A stretch of 64,000 nucleotides of DNA. Source: Neoroseomonas lacus. GTDB taxonomy: Bacteria > Pseudomonadota > Alphaproteobacteria > Acetobacterales > Acetobacteraceae. Below the pieces are notes generated by a model that was not told the DNA's origin, did no database searches, and saw only the letters and a list, made by a program, of their open reading frames with translations. The position numbers and the translations under genes were made by a program. The DNA is taken from contig NZ_BMKW01000008.1 in the NCBI RefSeq assembly GCF_014644535.1, positions 308,679-372,678 of the forward strand, in the 5' to 3' direction. Numbering within the stretch: the stretch's first letter is position 1; every line of letters starts with the position of its first letter. Shown here in pieces: positions 18,046 through 26,790 of this stretch.

Positions 18046-18675
18046 GCCGAGCCGCGCCAGCAGCGCCTGCACCGCCTCCTCGAACATCTCTGCCGTTAGT
18101 CGCTTCGTCGAGGTGTTGTACCGGCTGACATGGTAGGAATCGGCCAGCAGCAGCCCGTCCGGCAGCGTGGCGATCGCCCCATGCGCGAAGCGATACCGTG
18201 ACGCCGGAATGCCCTTGGCCCGTAGCAACGCGGCATGGGCCACGACACCGAGTGCGAGCACCGCGCGCAGCTTCGGCATCCCGGCCAGCTCGGCCTTCAC
18301 AAAGCCGTTGCAGGTGCGGATCTCGGCCGGCGTCGGCAGGTTCTCGGGCGGCACGCAGCGCACGGCGTTGGCGATGCGGCAACCGAGCAGTTCCATCCCA
18401 TCATTCGGGTCCTCACGGAACTCGCCGCGGGCGACACCGAACTTCAGCAAGGTGCCGTAGAGCAGCTTGCCCGCGTAGTCGCCGGTGAAGGGCCGCCCGG
18501 TGCGGTTCGCCCCGCGCACGCCCGGCGCCAGGCCAAGTACCAGCAGCGGCGCATTGGCCGGCCCCCAGGAGGGCACCGGCGCATTGTGCCAGGCCGGGTT
18601 CGCGGCACGATTGGCGCGGCGGTACTCGACCAGTCGCGGACATAGCGGGCAGTCGCGCGCGGGCGCCTCGATCAT
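18037..18675 (-). CDS. Family 5 uracil-DNA glycosylase (UDGb)
   Basis: This is a DNA repair glycosylase removing uracil and other deaminated bases. It has 212 residues. The family 4/5 iron-sulfur cysteines begin at CPLC (C9, C12), and the family 5 motif GLAPGVRGANRTGRPFTGD is textbook. The NAVRCVPPEN segment and the C-terminal YHVSRYN (motif 2 equivalent HPS-like) are present. Its ATG overlaps the stop of the upstream NYN gene as ATGA, so they form an operon. Confidence 0.93.
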   Translation of the reverse strand: MIEAPARDCPLCPRLVEYRRANRAANPAWHNAPVPSWGPANAPLLVLGLAPGVRGANRTGRPFTGDYAGKLLYGTLLKFGVARGEFREDPNDGMELLGCRIANAVRCVPPENLPTPAEIRTCNGFVKAELAGMPKLRAVLALGVVAHAALLRAKGIPASRYRFAHGAIATLPDGLLLADSYHVSRYNTSTKRLTAEMFEEAVQALLARLGSD

Positions 18676-19343
18676 GCCTCCGGCTCCGGCAGCTCCGTGT
18701 CGGCGAAGGGATCGGCGGGGGTCGCGCGGGTCGGCCGTGGCGCAGGGGCGGCCGGCGCAGGTGCGGGGGCAGCGGTGGCCGGGCGGGCGCGCGATTCGAC
18801 CTGGCGGCGGGCGATCTCGGGCGCGATATCCGCGATGTCGAGGAAGTTGTCGGCCTGGCGGCGCAGTTCGTCGGCGATCATCGGTGGCTGGGCGCGGGTG
18901 GAGGAGACCACGGTGACGCGCACGCCCATCCGTTGCACGGCCTCGACCAGCCGGCGGAAATCGCCATCGCCGGAGAACAGCACGACATGGTCGAGATGCA
19001 CCGCCATCTCCAGCATGTCGACGGCGAGCTCGACATCCATGTTGCCCTTCAGGCGCAGCCGTCCGGTCGGGTCGGTCTGCTGCTTGGCGGGCTTGGTGAC
19101 GACCTGCCAGCCGTTGTAGGCGAGCCAGTCGGTCAGCGGACGGAGCGGGGAGTAGTCCTCGGTCTCGATCAGCGCCGTGTAGTAGAAGGCACGGACGAGG
19201 TAGGTGCCGCCGCGGAAATAGTCGAGCAACTGGGCGAAATCGATCTCGAAGCCCAGCGCGCGCGAGGTGTGGTAGAGATTCGCGCCATCCACGAACAATC
19301 CGACCCGTTCCGCCCCACCTGATCGCCGCATGTCGCCCGCCAT
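18672..19343 (-). CDS. NYN domain (LabA/DUF88) protein
   Basis: This 223-residue protein has a PIN-like NYN domain with putative nuclease activity. Acidic residues expected to bind metal are visible in LFVDGANLYH (D19, N22), KGNMDVELAVDM and LFSGDGDFRRLV. The C-terminal 55 residues are an Ala/Pro-rich tail likely to be disordered. The start at 19343 has GGAGGAGG 8 nt upstream. It forms an overlapping pair with the uracil-DNA glycosylase and is divergent from folK. Confidence 0.9.
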   Translation of the reverse strand: MAGDMRRSGGAERVGLFVDGANLYHTSRALGFEIDFAQLLDYFRGGTYLVRAFYYTALIETEDYSPLRPLTDWLAYNGWQVVTKPAKQQTDPTGRLRLKGNMDVELAVDMLEMAVHLDHVVLFSGDGDFRRLVEAVQRMGVRVTVVSSTRAQPPMIADELRRQADNFLDIADIAPEIARRQVESRARPATAAPAPAPAAPAPRPTRATPADPFADTELPEPEA

Positions 19344-19413
19344 TGAATCAGCCTCCTCCGACACCCGAAGTGGCGCGGATGTGTGCCCGCTACACAATTC
19401 GCGGCGAACTGTC

Positions 19414-19920
19414 ATGGTTGCTGAGATGGCGTTGGTTGCAATCGGGGCCAATCTGCCCCGCCTGGATGGCACGCCGGCGATCGAGACCTGCCGCTGGGCG
19501 GTGAGCGAACTCGGCCGGATACCCGGCATGCGGGTGGCGGGCGTGTCGTCCTGGTGGGCGTCGGCGCCAATTCCACCCGACCCCGGCTCGCCCCCCTACA
19601 TCAACGGCGTGGCACGGCTGGAGGGGGAGGCGGCGCCCGAGGCGCTGCTGGCCGCCCTGCATGCCATCGAGGATGCGGCCGGTCGGGTGCGGCCCTACGT
19701 CAATGCGCCCCGGGTGCTGGACCTGGACCTGATTGACGTTGGTGGGCGCGTGCTTCGTGGGCCGGGGCTGGTATTGCCGCATCCGCGGGCGCATCTGAGG
19801 GCCTTCGTGCTGCAGCCGCTGGCCGAGGTGGCGCCGGGCTGGGTGCATCCGGTGCTGGGGCAGTCGGTCGAGGCGCTGGTCGCGGCGCTGGAGCCGCAGG
19901 AGATCCGCCGGCTGCCATAG
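19414..19920 (+). CDS. folK: 2-amino-4-hydroxy-6-hydroxymethyldihydropteridine diphosphokinase
   Basis: HPPK transfers pyrophosphate from ATP to 6-hydroxymethyl-7,8-dihydropterin in folate synthesis. This copy has about 168 residues. Motifs include the N-terminal ALVAIGANLP, the PYINGVARLE strand, RVLDLDLIDVGG and LPHPRAHLRAFVLQPLAEVAP, in the family order. Starts at 19414 and 19426 are both possible. The gene stands alone, divergent from the NYN-UDG pair and followed by a 407-nt repeat-bearing gap. Confidence 0.9.
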   Translation: MVAEMALVAIGANLPRLDGTPAIETCRWAVSELGRIPGMRVAGVSSWWASAPIPPDPGSPPYINGVARLEGEAAPEALLAALHAIEDAAGRVRPYVNAPRVLDLDLIDVGGRVLRGPGLVLPHPRAHLRAFVLQPLAEVAPGWVHPVLGQSVEALVAALEPQEIRRLP

Positions 19921-20327
19921 GGCATGCAGGGGTTTTGCTCCTCACCGGACCTCGACCCGTCACCGGGACCCATTGATGTTGCGAAGCGACAGACATGGGA
20001 GCTTGCCGACGGGAGGGTTTTCGCGGGAGCGGCACAGCCGTCCCGCCCAGTGCCAGGCAACCTCCTGGGCACTCTGCCCGGCGCGACTTCTTCGTCTTGG
20101 CAAGGCTGGTGGGGCCCCACGCCAATTCGAGGTCTCCAGAGGCCCTCAGGCCTTTGGTGGGGAGGGTCCGGGAGGGGCAAAGCCCTTCCCGGTCCGCCCG
20201 TCGCCTGTCGCAAAAACCCGCTTTCACCTTGCGGTGCAGCGAACCCATGGCTATGTGGAGGGTTCACCGGCATTTCCGGGCGCCCGGAACCCCCTTCCGC
20301 GCGCCCCCAAACGTGTTTGGAGCCTCC
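19921..20327. repeat. 407-nt gap before rpoZ with intergenic repeat family B copy 2
   Basis: No gene is seen. At about 20130-20200 the plus strand carries AGGCCCTCAGGCCTTTGGTGGG followed by a GGGAGGGGC/GCCCTTCCC hairpin around AAA, matching the minus strand near 7848-7912. The rpoZ promoter must lie in or after this stretch, but I could not identify it. Confidence 0.55.
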
Positions 20328-20720
20328 ATGGCGCGCGTCACCGTCGAAGACTGCATCGAGAAGATCCCGAACCGTTTTGAGCTCGTGCTCATCGCCGCCC
20401 AGCGTGCCCGCAACATCGCCCGCGGCGAGGCCATCGAGGTCGAGCGCGACAACGACAAGAACCCGGTCGTCGCCCTGCGCGAGATCGCCGAGGAGAAGGT
20501 GGAACTCGCCGCTCTCGAAGGCGACCTGATCAAGTCGCTGTCCCGCGCGCCGGAGCCCGAGCCCGCCGAGGAGGAGGTGATGGACATCATCGCCACCGAC
20601 GAGAACATCTTCGGCATCATGGAAGTGCAGGAAGAAGCCCTGCCGGATGCCGGCGCCGACGATCTTTCGCCCGACGACATCGAGGCGGCGATCGCTGCGG
20701 AACTGGGCGGCAAGCGCTAG
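20328..20720 (+). CDS. rpoZ: DNA-directed RNA polymerase omega subunit
   Basis: The omega subunit supports assembly of RNA polymerase and is part of a ppGpp-binding site. It has 130 residues. The N-terminal core [28 protein letters not shown] is diagnostic and the [13 protein letters not shown] segment follows. The C-terminal third is an acidic tail ([11 protein letters not shown]...[16 protein letters not shown]), as in many alphaproteobacterial omegas. spoT starts 8 nt after its stop, the classical rpoZ-spoT pairing. Confidence 0.97.
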   Translation: MARVTVEDCIEKIPNRFELVLIAAQRARNIARGEAIEVERDNDKNPVVALREIAEEKVELAALEGDLIKSLSRAPEPEPAEEEVMDIIATDENIFGIMEVQEEALPDAGADDLSPDDIEAAIAAELGGKR

Positions 20721-20728
20721 GCCGCGCC

Positions 20729-23011
20729 ATGGGCCAGGGCGCCAGCGGCTCCCGACGTTCCGGCCCCGCGCAGGCCCCCGAGGGGCTGCGCACCCAGGTG
20801 GCGACCAATCCGGGCGCGGAGATCGCCCGCAAGGTCGCCGCCTATGACCCCCGCGCCGACGTCAAGCTGATCGAGGCCGCCTACGCGCTGGCGGCCGAGG
20901 CGCACGCCCCGCAGCGGCGCGAGGACGGCCAGCCCTACATCGTCCATCCTGTCGCGGTGGCCGAGATCCTGGCGAGCTACCGGCTCGATACCGCGACCGT
21001 CGTGACCGCGCTGCTGCACGACACGGTCGAGGATACCGGCGTCAGCCTCGCCGAGATCGAGAAGCGCTTCGGCAAGGAAGTCGCCCGGCTGGTCGATGGC
21101 GTCACCAAGCTGACGCGCCTCGAACTGCAATCCGAACGCACCAAGCAGGCCGAGAATTTCCGCAAGCTGGTGCTGGCAATGAGCGAGGACATCCGCGTCC
21201 TGCTCGTGAAGCTCGCCGACCGGCTGCACAACATGCGCACCATCGGCGGCAAGGGCAGCCCTGAGAAGCGGATGCGCACGGCGCGCGAGACGCTGGAAAT
21301 CTACGCCCCGCTCGCCGAGCGCATCGGCATGGACGCGCTCAAGACCGAGATCGAGACGCTTTCCTTCCGCGAGATGAACCCGGATGCCTGGCAGACCATC
21401 GCCGCGCGCCTGACCTATCTGCGTGGCCAGGGTGCCGACCTGATCGAGGAGATCGAGCAGGACCTCCATCGCGTCCTCGCCGAGAACGGCGTGGAACAGG
21501 TGGAAGTGCAGGGGCGCGAGAAATCGCCCTATTCCATCTGGCTCAAGATGCAGCGCAAGAACGTGGCGTTCGAGCAACTGTCCGACATCATGGCCTTCCG
21601 TGTCATCGTGAAGGACAAGCACGATTGCTATGCGGCGCTCGGCGGCATTCATTCGGCCTATCGTGTGGTGCCTGGCCGCTTCAAGGACTGGATCAGCACG
21701 CCCAAGACCAACGGCTACCAGTCCCTGCACACCGGCGTGACGGTGCCTGAGCGCCGCAATGCCAAGATCGAGGTGCAGATCCGCACGCGCGAGATGCACG
21801 AGGTCGCCGAATTCGGTGTCGCCGCCCATTGGATCTACAAGCAGGGCGAGGGCACGGCGCCGAACCGCAAGCGCTACCCCTGGGTGCGCGACCTGCTGGA
21901 AATCCTGGAATCCGCCTCCGACCCGCAGGACTTCCTCGACCACACCAAGCTCGAACTGCATCGCGACCAGGTCTTCTGCTTCACGCCCAAGGGCGACCTC
22001 ATCGAATTGCCGCGCGGCGCCACGCCGGTCGACTTCGCCTATCAGGTGCATTCCCAGGTCGGCGACAACACGGTCGGCGCCAAGGTCAACGGCAAGATCG
22101 TGCCGCTGCGCCACCCGCTGGAGAACGGCGACCAGGTCGAGATCATCACTGCCCGCGGCGGGACGCCCAACCCGGCCTGGGAACGCTTCGTCGCCACCGG
22201 CAAGGCGCGCGCGCGCATCCGCCGCTTCATCCATGCCCGCCAGCGCGCGACGCAGAAGGAAGACGGCCGCGCCGCCATCGCCAAGGCATTCCGCGCCGCC
22301 GGGCTCGACTTCTCGGAGAAGCTCGTCGAGCCCGCGCTCAAGGTGCTGAAGCAGCCGGATTTCGAGACGCTGTGCGTCGCCGTCGCCTCGGGCAACCTCA
22401 CCCCGCGCGACGTGCTGACCGCCGCCGTGCCGGAACTGCGCACCCCGGCACGCACCATCGACCAGATGCCGCTGGCCCGCCCGCGTGGCCGCCTCGGCGC
22501 CGGGCCGATGCTCACGCCCGGCAAGGCCGACCGCAGCGCGCCATCGCGTCGTGGCGACGTGGCCATGGGGATCACCGGCCTCGTCGCCGGCATGGCGGTG
22601 CATTTTGCCGGCTGCTGCCACCCGCTGCCCGGGGACCGCATCGTCGGCATCGTCACCACGGGCCGCGGCGTCACCATCCACAAGAACGATTGCCACGGGC
22701 TCGAAGCCTTCTCCGCCACGCCCGAACGCTTCATCGATGTGGATTGGGAATATGATGACGGCGTTCGCGGCAGCCATGTCGGGCGCATCGAGGTCACGGC
22801 GGAGAACAAGTCCGGCACCCTGGCCAGTCTGACCACGGCGATCGCGCGGCAGGAAGGGGCGGTGAACAATCTGCGCATCCTCAACCGCGCCGGGGATTGG
22901 TGCGAGGTGCTGGTCGATGTCGAGGTGCGCGACACCGCGCATCTCGCCGCCATCCTCGCCGCGCTGCGCGCCTGCACGGGGGTGACGCAGGTGGATCGGT
23001 CCAAGGGATGA
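20729..23011 (+). CDS. spoT: Bifunctional (p)ppGpp synthetase/hydrolase
   Basis: This Rel/SpoT enzyme makes and degrades the stringent-response alarmone. It has 760 residues. The hydrolase domain has the HD pair H97-D98 (ALLHDTVEDTG) and HxxxxxR-type residues. The synthetase domain includes KTNGYQSLHT and EVQIRTREMHEVAEFG, followed by a TGS domain (VFCFTPKGDLIELPRGATP), a zinc-finger-like helical region (HFAGCCHPLPGDRI) and a C-terminal ACT domain (VTAENKSGTLASL). Both catalytic halves look intact. It is cotranscribed with rpoZ. Confidence 0.97.
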   Translation: MGQGASGSRRSGPAQAPEGLRTQVATNPGAEIARKVAAYDPRADVKLIEAAYALAAEAHAPQRREDGQPYIVHPVAVAEILASYRLDTATVVTALLHDTVEDTGVSLAEIEKRFGKEVARLVDGVTKLTRLELQSERTKQAENFRKLVLAMSEDIRVLLVKLADRLHNMRTIGGKGSPEKRMRTARETLEIYAPLAERIGMDALKTEIETLSFREMNPDAWQTIAARLTYLRGQGADLIEEIEQDLHRVLAENGVEQVEVQGREKSPYSIWLKMQRKNVAFEQLSDIMAFRVIVKDKHDCYAALGGIHSAYRVVPGRFKDWISTPKTNGYQSLHTGVTVPERRNAKIEVQIRTREMHEVAEFGVAAHWIYKQGEGTAPNRKRYPWVRDLLEILESASDPQDFLDHTKLELHRDQVFCFTPKGDLIELPRGATPVDFAYQVHSQVGDNTVGAKVNGKIVPLRHPLENGDQVEIITARGGTPNPAWERFVATGKARARIRRFIHARQRATQKEDGRAAIAKAFRAAGLDFSEKLVEPALKVLKQPDFETLCVAVASGNLTPRDVLTAAVPELRTPARTIDQMPLARPRGRLGAGPMLTPGKADRSAPSRRGDVAMGITGLVAGMAVHFAGCCHPLPGDRIVGIVTTGRGVTIHKNDCHGLEAFSATPERFIDVDWEYDDGVRGSHVGRIEVTAENKSGTLASLTTAIARQEGAVNNLRILNRAGDWCEVLVDVEVRDTAHLAAILAALRACTGVTQVDRSKG

Positions 23012-23024
23012 TCGTGTGTGACCC

Positions 23025-23076
23025 AAGGGCAGGGGAGGGAACTCCCCCGCACCCCCTCCTTATTTTGTCTGTCACC
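23025..23076 (+). repeat. Intergenic hairpin repeat family A copy 2
   Basis: GGGGAG-GGAA-CTCCCC (23032-23047) forms a hairpin with a GGAA loop. It is followed by a C-rich run and TTATTTTGTCTGT, so it could terminate or attenuate transcription leaving spoT. It shares order and loop with the copy at 40865. Confidence 0.6.
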
Positions 23077-23129
23077 AGGGCCATCCCGGCGCGGCAGGCG
23101 CGACCCAGCGTCAAGTACGGGCCAGCAAG

Positions 23130-23537
23130 ATGATCATTGGGTTAGGGTCGGATATTCTCGATATCCGGCGTCTGGAAAAGACCATCGCCAAGCATGGCGA
23201 CCGGTTCCTCGACCGCATCTTCACGCCGGTCGAGCGCGCCAAGGCCGAGCGGCGCGCCGAACGCATCCGCACCGCCACCTATGCCAAGCGCTTCGCGGCC
23301 AAGGAGGCGGCGTCCAAGGCGCTCGGCACCGGCTTTCGGGCCGGTGTGTTCTGGCGTGATCTTGGTGTGGTCAACCTGCCATCCGGGCAGCCGACCCTGC
23401 GCCTGACCGGTGGCGCGGCGGCGCGGCTCGCGGCCATCACACCGCCGGGGCATCGCGCCGACGTCGCGCTGACCATGACCGACGAATTTCCCTACGCCCA
23501 GGCCATGGTGGTGATCACCGCGGTTCCCCTTCCTTGA
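23130..23537 (+). CDS. acpS: Holo-[acyl-carrier-protein] synthase
   Basis: AcpS attaches 4'-phosphopantetheine from CoA to acyl carrier protein. It has 135 residues. The Mg-binding aspartate is D8 in GLGSDILDI and the glutamate lies in [12 protein letters not shown]; the C-terminal VALTMTDE strand matches the family. It lies between spoT and lepB, as in many alphaproteobacteria. Its stop overlaps a possible TTG start of lepB. Confidence 0.95.
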   Translation: MIIGLGSDILDIRRLEKTIAKHGDRFLDRIFTPVERAKAERRAERIRTATYAKRFAAKEAASKALGTGFRAGVFWRDLGVVNLPSGQPTLRLTGGAAARLAAITPPGHRADVALTMTDEFPYAQAMVVITAVPLP

Positions 23538-24379
23538 CAGAGCGCCGCCCCGCTGTTTTCCCTGCCGTCTCCGCGCCGCCCGACGCGGGGACCACCCCTG
23601 ACCAGGCCGTCAAAGCACCTCATCCCATGTTGAAGAAGAAGACTGGCGGCTGGCTCGAAAGCGTCAAGACGATCCTTTATGCCGCGCTCATCGCGATCGG
23701 CATCCGGACCGTCGCCTTTGAACCGTTCAACATCCCATCCGGATCCATGATCCCGACCCTGCTGGTGGGCGACTACCTCTTCGTGTCCAAGTTCTCCTAC
23801 GGCTATTCGCGGCATTCCATGCCGTTCAGCCCCAACCTGTTCAGCGGGCGGATCTTCGGCTCACTGCCGAGGCGCGGCGATGTCGCGGTGTTCAAGCTGC
23901 CGCGCGACGGCACCACGGATTACATCAAGCGCATCGTCGGCCTGCCCGGCGACCGCATCCAGGTTCGTGCGGGCAGGCTCTACATCAACGGGGAGCGGGT
24001 CCAGCGCGAGTTGGTCGGCCCCTACACGGTCGATGGCGACGGCCCGCGCATCACCGTGAACATGTATCGCGAGACCCTGCCGGGCCCGAACGGCCAGTCG
24101 GGCGTGACGCACCAGATCCTCGAATCGACGGATGACGGGCCCTTCGACAACACCATCGAATATCTGGTGCCGCCGGGGCACGTCTTCGCGATGGGCGACA
24201 ACCGCGACAACAGCCTCGACAGCCGGGCGATGAACTCGGTGGGCTTCATCCCGATCGAAAACCTCGTCGGCCGCGCGGAATTCATCTTCTTCTCCGTGGA
24301 TGGCTCCGCCTCCTGGTGGGAGGTCTGGGGCTGGCCCTTCGCCATCCGCTGGAGCCGGATCTTCTCCGGCGTCCGATGA
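23534..24379 (+). CDS. lepB: Signal peptidase I
   Basis: This inner-membrane serine protease removes signal peptides from secreted preproteins. The transmembrane segment ([16 protein letters not shown]) is followed by the nucleophile in [21 protein letters not shown], the general-base lysine in [16 protein letters not shown], and box E ([14 protein letters not shown]). The start is uncertain. A TTG at 23534 overlaps the acpS stop, consistent with the tight operon, and gives 281 residues; an ATG at 23627 (MLKKKTGGW) gives 250 and is also typical. The stop overlaps rnc (ATGA). Confidence 0.92.
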   Translation: MTERRPAVFPAVSAPPDAGTTPDQAVKAPHPMLKKKTGGWLESVKTILYAALIAIGIRTVAFEPFNIPSGSMIPTLLVGDYLFVSKFSYGYSRHSMPFSPNLFSGRIFGSLPRRGDVAVFKLPRDGTTDYIKRIVGLPGDRIQVRAGRLYINGERVQRELVGPYTVDGDGPRITVNMYRETLPGPNGQSGVTHQILESTDDGPFDNTIEYLVPPGHVFAMGDNRDNSLDSRAMNSVGFIPIENLVGRAEFIFFSVDGSASWWEVWGWPFAIRWSRIFSGVR

Positions 24380-25044
24380 GCGCCATCGAGGACCGTCTCG
24401 GCCACCATTTCGCCAATCCCGACCTGCTGACGGAAGCGCTGACGCATCGCTCCGCTGCCGATGCACGGGGCGGGCAACTCGATTCGAATGAGCGGCTGGA
24501 ATTCCTTGGCGATCGGGTGCTCGGCCTGGTCATGGCCGAATGGCTGATCGAACGCTTCCCGGCCGAGCGCGAGGGCAACCTCACGCGTCGTCTTTCCTCC
24601 GTCGTGGCCTCCGAGGCGCTCGCCCGGGTCGGCGAGACGATGGGGCTGGGTGAGGCGATCCGCATTCCGCCTGGCGAGGAGCGTACCGGCTTGCGCGCGC
24701 GCCAGACGGTGATGGCCGATGCGGTGGAGGCGCTGCTCGGCGCCATCTATCGCGATGGTGGGCTGGCGGCGGCGCGCGGCGTCATTCGCCGCCATTGGGT
24801 GGCGCTGCTTGATGCCGATGTGAAGCCGCCGGTCTCGGCCAAGAACCGGCTGCAGGAATATACGCTGGGGCGCGGGCTCGGACTGCCGCAGTATCGGCTT
24901 GTCTCGGCGGCCGGGCCGTCCCATGCGCCGTTGTTCGTCATCGCTGTGCTGGCCGCCGGGCGCGAGGCCGAGGGCACGGGTGATTCCAAGCGCGCGGCGG
25001 AACTCGCCGCAGCTGAAGCATGGCTTTTGGGGGTCGAGACATGA
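24376..25044 (+). CDS. rnc: Ribonuclease III
   Basis: RNase III cleaves double-stranded RNA and matures rRNA. It has 222 residues. The signature NERLEFLGDRVLGLVMAEWL (residues near 39-58) holds the catalytic acidic residues, with ADAVEALLGAIYRDGG supplying the second cluster. The C-terminal dsRNA-binding domain starts at about residue 150 (NRLQEYTLGRGLGLPQY). The start overlaps the lepB stop and its own stop overlaps era, both as ATGA, the conserved lepB-rnc-era order. Confidence 0.96.
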   Translation: MSAIEDRLGHHFANPDLLTEALTHRSAADARGGQLDSNERLEFLGDRVLGLVMAEWLIERFPAEREGNLTRRLSSVVASEALARVGETMGLGEAIRIPPGEERTGLRARQTVMADAVEALLGAIYRDGGLAAARGVIRRHWVALLDADVKPPVSAKNRLQEYTLGRGLGLPQYRLVSAAGPSHAPLFVIAVLAAGREAEGTGDSKRAAELAAAEAWLLGVET

Positions 25045-25937
25045 CCACGACACGCTGCGGCCTGGTTGCCATCGTCGGCGCGCCCAATGCCGGTAAATCG
25101 ACGCTGGTGAACCGGATCACCGGGGCGAAGGTGACCATCGTCTCGCCCAAGCCGCAGACCACGCGCTTCCGCATCCGTGCGGTGGTGATGCATGCCGGGG
25201 CGCAGATCATTCTGGTCGATACGCCGGGCATCTTCGCGCCGCGCCGGCGGCTGGACCGCGCCATGGTCGCCGCCGCCTGGGGCGGCGCGCAGGATGCCGA
25301 TATCGCGCTGCTGGTGGTCGATGCGCGGGCCGGTCTGACCGACGCCGTGCGCAAGATCGCAGAGGGGCTGGCCAAGTCGCACCACCCGATCTGGCTGGCG
25401 CTGAACAAGACCGACCTGATCCCGCGTGAGCGGCTGCTGCCGTTGACGGCGGAACTCAATGCCATACTGCCTTTCGCCGAGACCTTCATGATCTCGGCCG
25501 AGAAGGGGGAGGGGGTGGACCGCCTGCAGGACCGCATGGCCGCGGCGATGCCGCCAGGGCCCTACCTGTTCCCCGAGGATGAACTGTCGGACCTGCCCAA
25601 CCGCATGCTGGCGGCCGAGATCGTGCGCGAGCAGATCCTGCGCCAGACACATCAGGAAGTGCCGCACCATGCCTCCGTGGAAACGGAACAGTGGACGGAG
25701 AATGATGACGGCTCGGTGCGGGTGGACTGCACCATCTACGTCTCCCGCGCGACGCAGAAGGCCATCATCATCGGCGAGAAGGGCAGCCGCATCCGCACCA
25801 TCGGCCAGTCGGCGCGGATCGAGCTGACCAAGCTGCTGGAACGACCGGTGCACCTGTTCCTGAATGTGAAGGAACGCACGGGGTGGGACGAGGAACGGGC
25901 GCGCATCCGGGCGATCGGGCTCGAGGATATGGGCTGA
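25041..25937 (+). CDS. era: GTPase Era
   Basis: Era is a GTPase needed for 16S rRNA and 30S subunit maturation. It has 298 residues. The G1 motif GAPNAGKST, G3 DTPG and G4 NKTD are visible, followed by a C-terminal KH RNA-binding domain (IIIGEKGSRIRTIGQSARIEL). The ATG at 25041 overlaps the rnc stop. recO follows after 10 nt. Confidence 0.97.
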   Translation: MTTTRCGLVAIVGAPNAGKSTLVNRITGAKVTIVSPKPQTTRFRIRAVVMHAGAQIILVDTPGIFAPRRRLDRAMVAAAWGGAQDADIALLVVDARAGLTDAVRKIAEGLAKSHHPIWLALNKTDLIPRERLLPLTAELNAILPFAETFMISAEKGEGVDRLQDRMAAAMPPGPYLFPEDELSDLPNRMLAAEIVREQILRQTHQEVPHHASVETEQWTENDDGSVRVDCTIYVSRATQKAIIIGEKGSRIRTIGQSARIELTKLLERPVHLFLNVKERTGWDEERARIRAIGLEDMG

Positions 25938-25947
25938 CGCCCGCGCC

Positions 25948-26703
25948 ATGAGCGTGGAATGGGCCGCCCCCGCCATCGTGTTGGAGGTCCGCCCGCTGGG
26001 CGAAGGTGGCGCCGTCGCCACCCTGCTGACCGAGGAGCACGGCCGCCATGCCGGGCTGGCGAAGGGCGGAGCCTCCCGCGCCCAGGCCGGGCTGTGGCTG
26101 CCGGGCAATCTGATCGAGGCGCGTTGGATCGCCCGCCTGGCGGACCAGCTCGGCGCTCTGAGCGGGGAGATGGTCCACCCCGCCGCCGCGCTGGCGATGG
26201 AGGACCCGCTGGCGCTCGCCCTGCTGTCCTCGGCCTGCGCCATCGCCGCCGACGCCCTGCCGGAACGCGAGCCGCATCCACGCGCCTTCCATGCGCTGGT
26301 CTCCGTCATTGCCCATCTGGCCGGCGGCGCGGAGGGTGTGATGGCCGATTATGTGCGCTGGGAATCGCTGGTGTTGACCGAACTCGGCTACGGCCTGGAC
26401 CTGTCCGCCTGCGCGGTGACGGGTGCGCGGGAGGGGCTGACCCATGTCTCGCCGCGCACCGGCCGGGCGGTCAGCGCCGAGGCGGCCGCGCCCTATATCG
26501 ACCGCCTGCTGTCGCTACCGGGCTTCCTGCTGGCCGGCGACGACCCTGGCGACCCGGCCGCCTGGGATGCCGGGCTACGGCTGACCGGGCATTTCCTGGA
26601 GCGCGACGCGTTTGGCGCGCGGCACCGGCCGGTGCCGGAGGCGCGGCATCGGCTGGCGGATCGGGTGGCGGCGCTGGCCGGGGGCGAGGCCGCCTTGGAT
26701 TGA
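25948..26703 (+). CDS. recO: DNA repair protein RecO
   Basis: RecO helps RecR load RecA at gaps during recombinational repair. It has 251 residues. The N-terminal OB-fold (APAIVLEVRPLGEGGAVATLLTEEHGRHAGLAKGG) and the alpha-helical middle (VRWESLVLTELGYGLDLSACAVTGAREGLTHVSPRTGRAVS) match alphaproteobacterial RecO. The usual zinc-binding cysteines of other RecOs are not obvious. It closes the lepB-rnc-era-recO operon. Confidence 0.92.
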   Translation: MSVEWAAPAIVLEVRPLGEGGAVATLLTEEHGRHAGLAKGGASRAQAGLWLPGNLIEARWIARLADQLGALSGEMVHPAAALAMEDPLALALLSSACAIAADALPEREPHPRAFHALVSVIAHLAGGAEGVMADYVRWESLVLTELGYGLDLSACAVTGAREGLTHVSPRTGRAVSAEAAAPYIDRLLSLPGFLLAGDDPGDPAAWDAGLRLTGHFLERDAFGARHRPVPEARHRLADRVAALAGGEAALD

Positions 26704-26790
26704 CGATGGGCTCGGCCGCGACGCTGGCTGTGGCGCCGCGCGCCCTGACGGTGTAGATCCGCGAACGAGAACGAAGCACGAATCAGACCC

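Noticed and set aside
20717..23026. 769-codon minus-strand frame opposite spoT
   Set aside because: Shadow frame; the plus strand encodes an intact Rel/SpoT protein with all domains.
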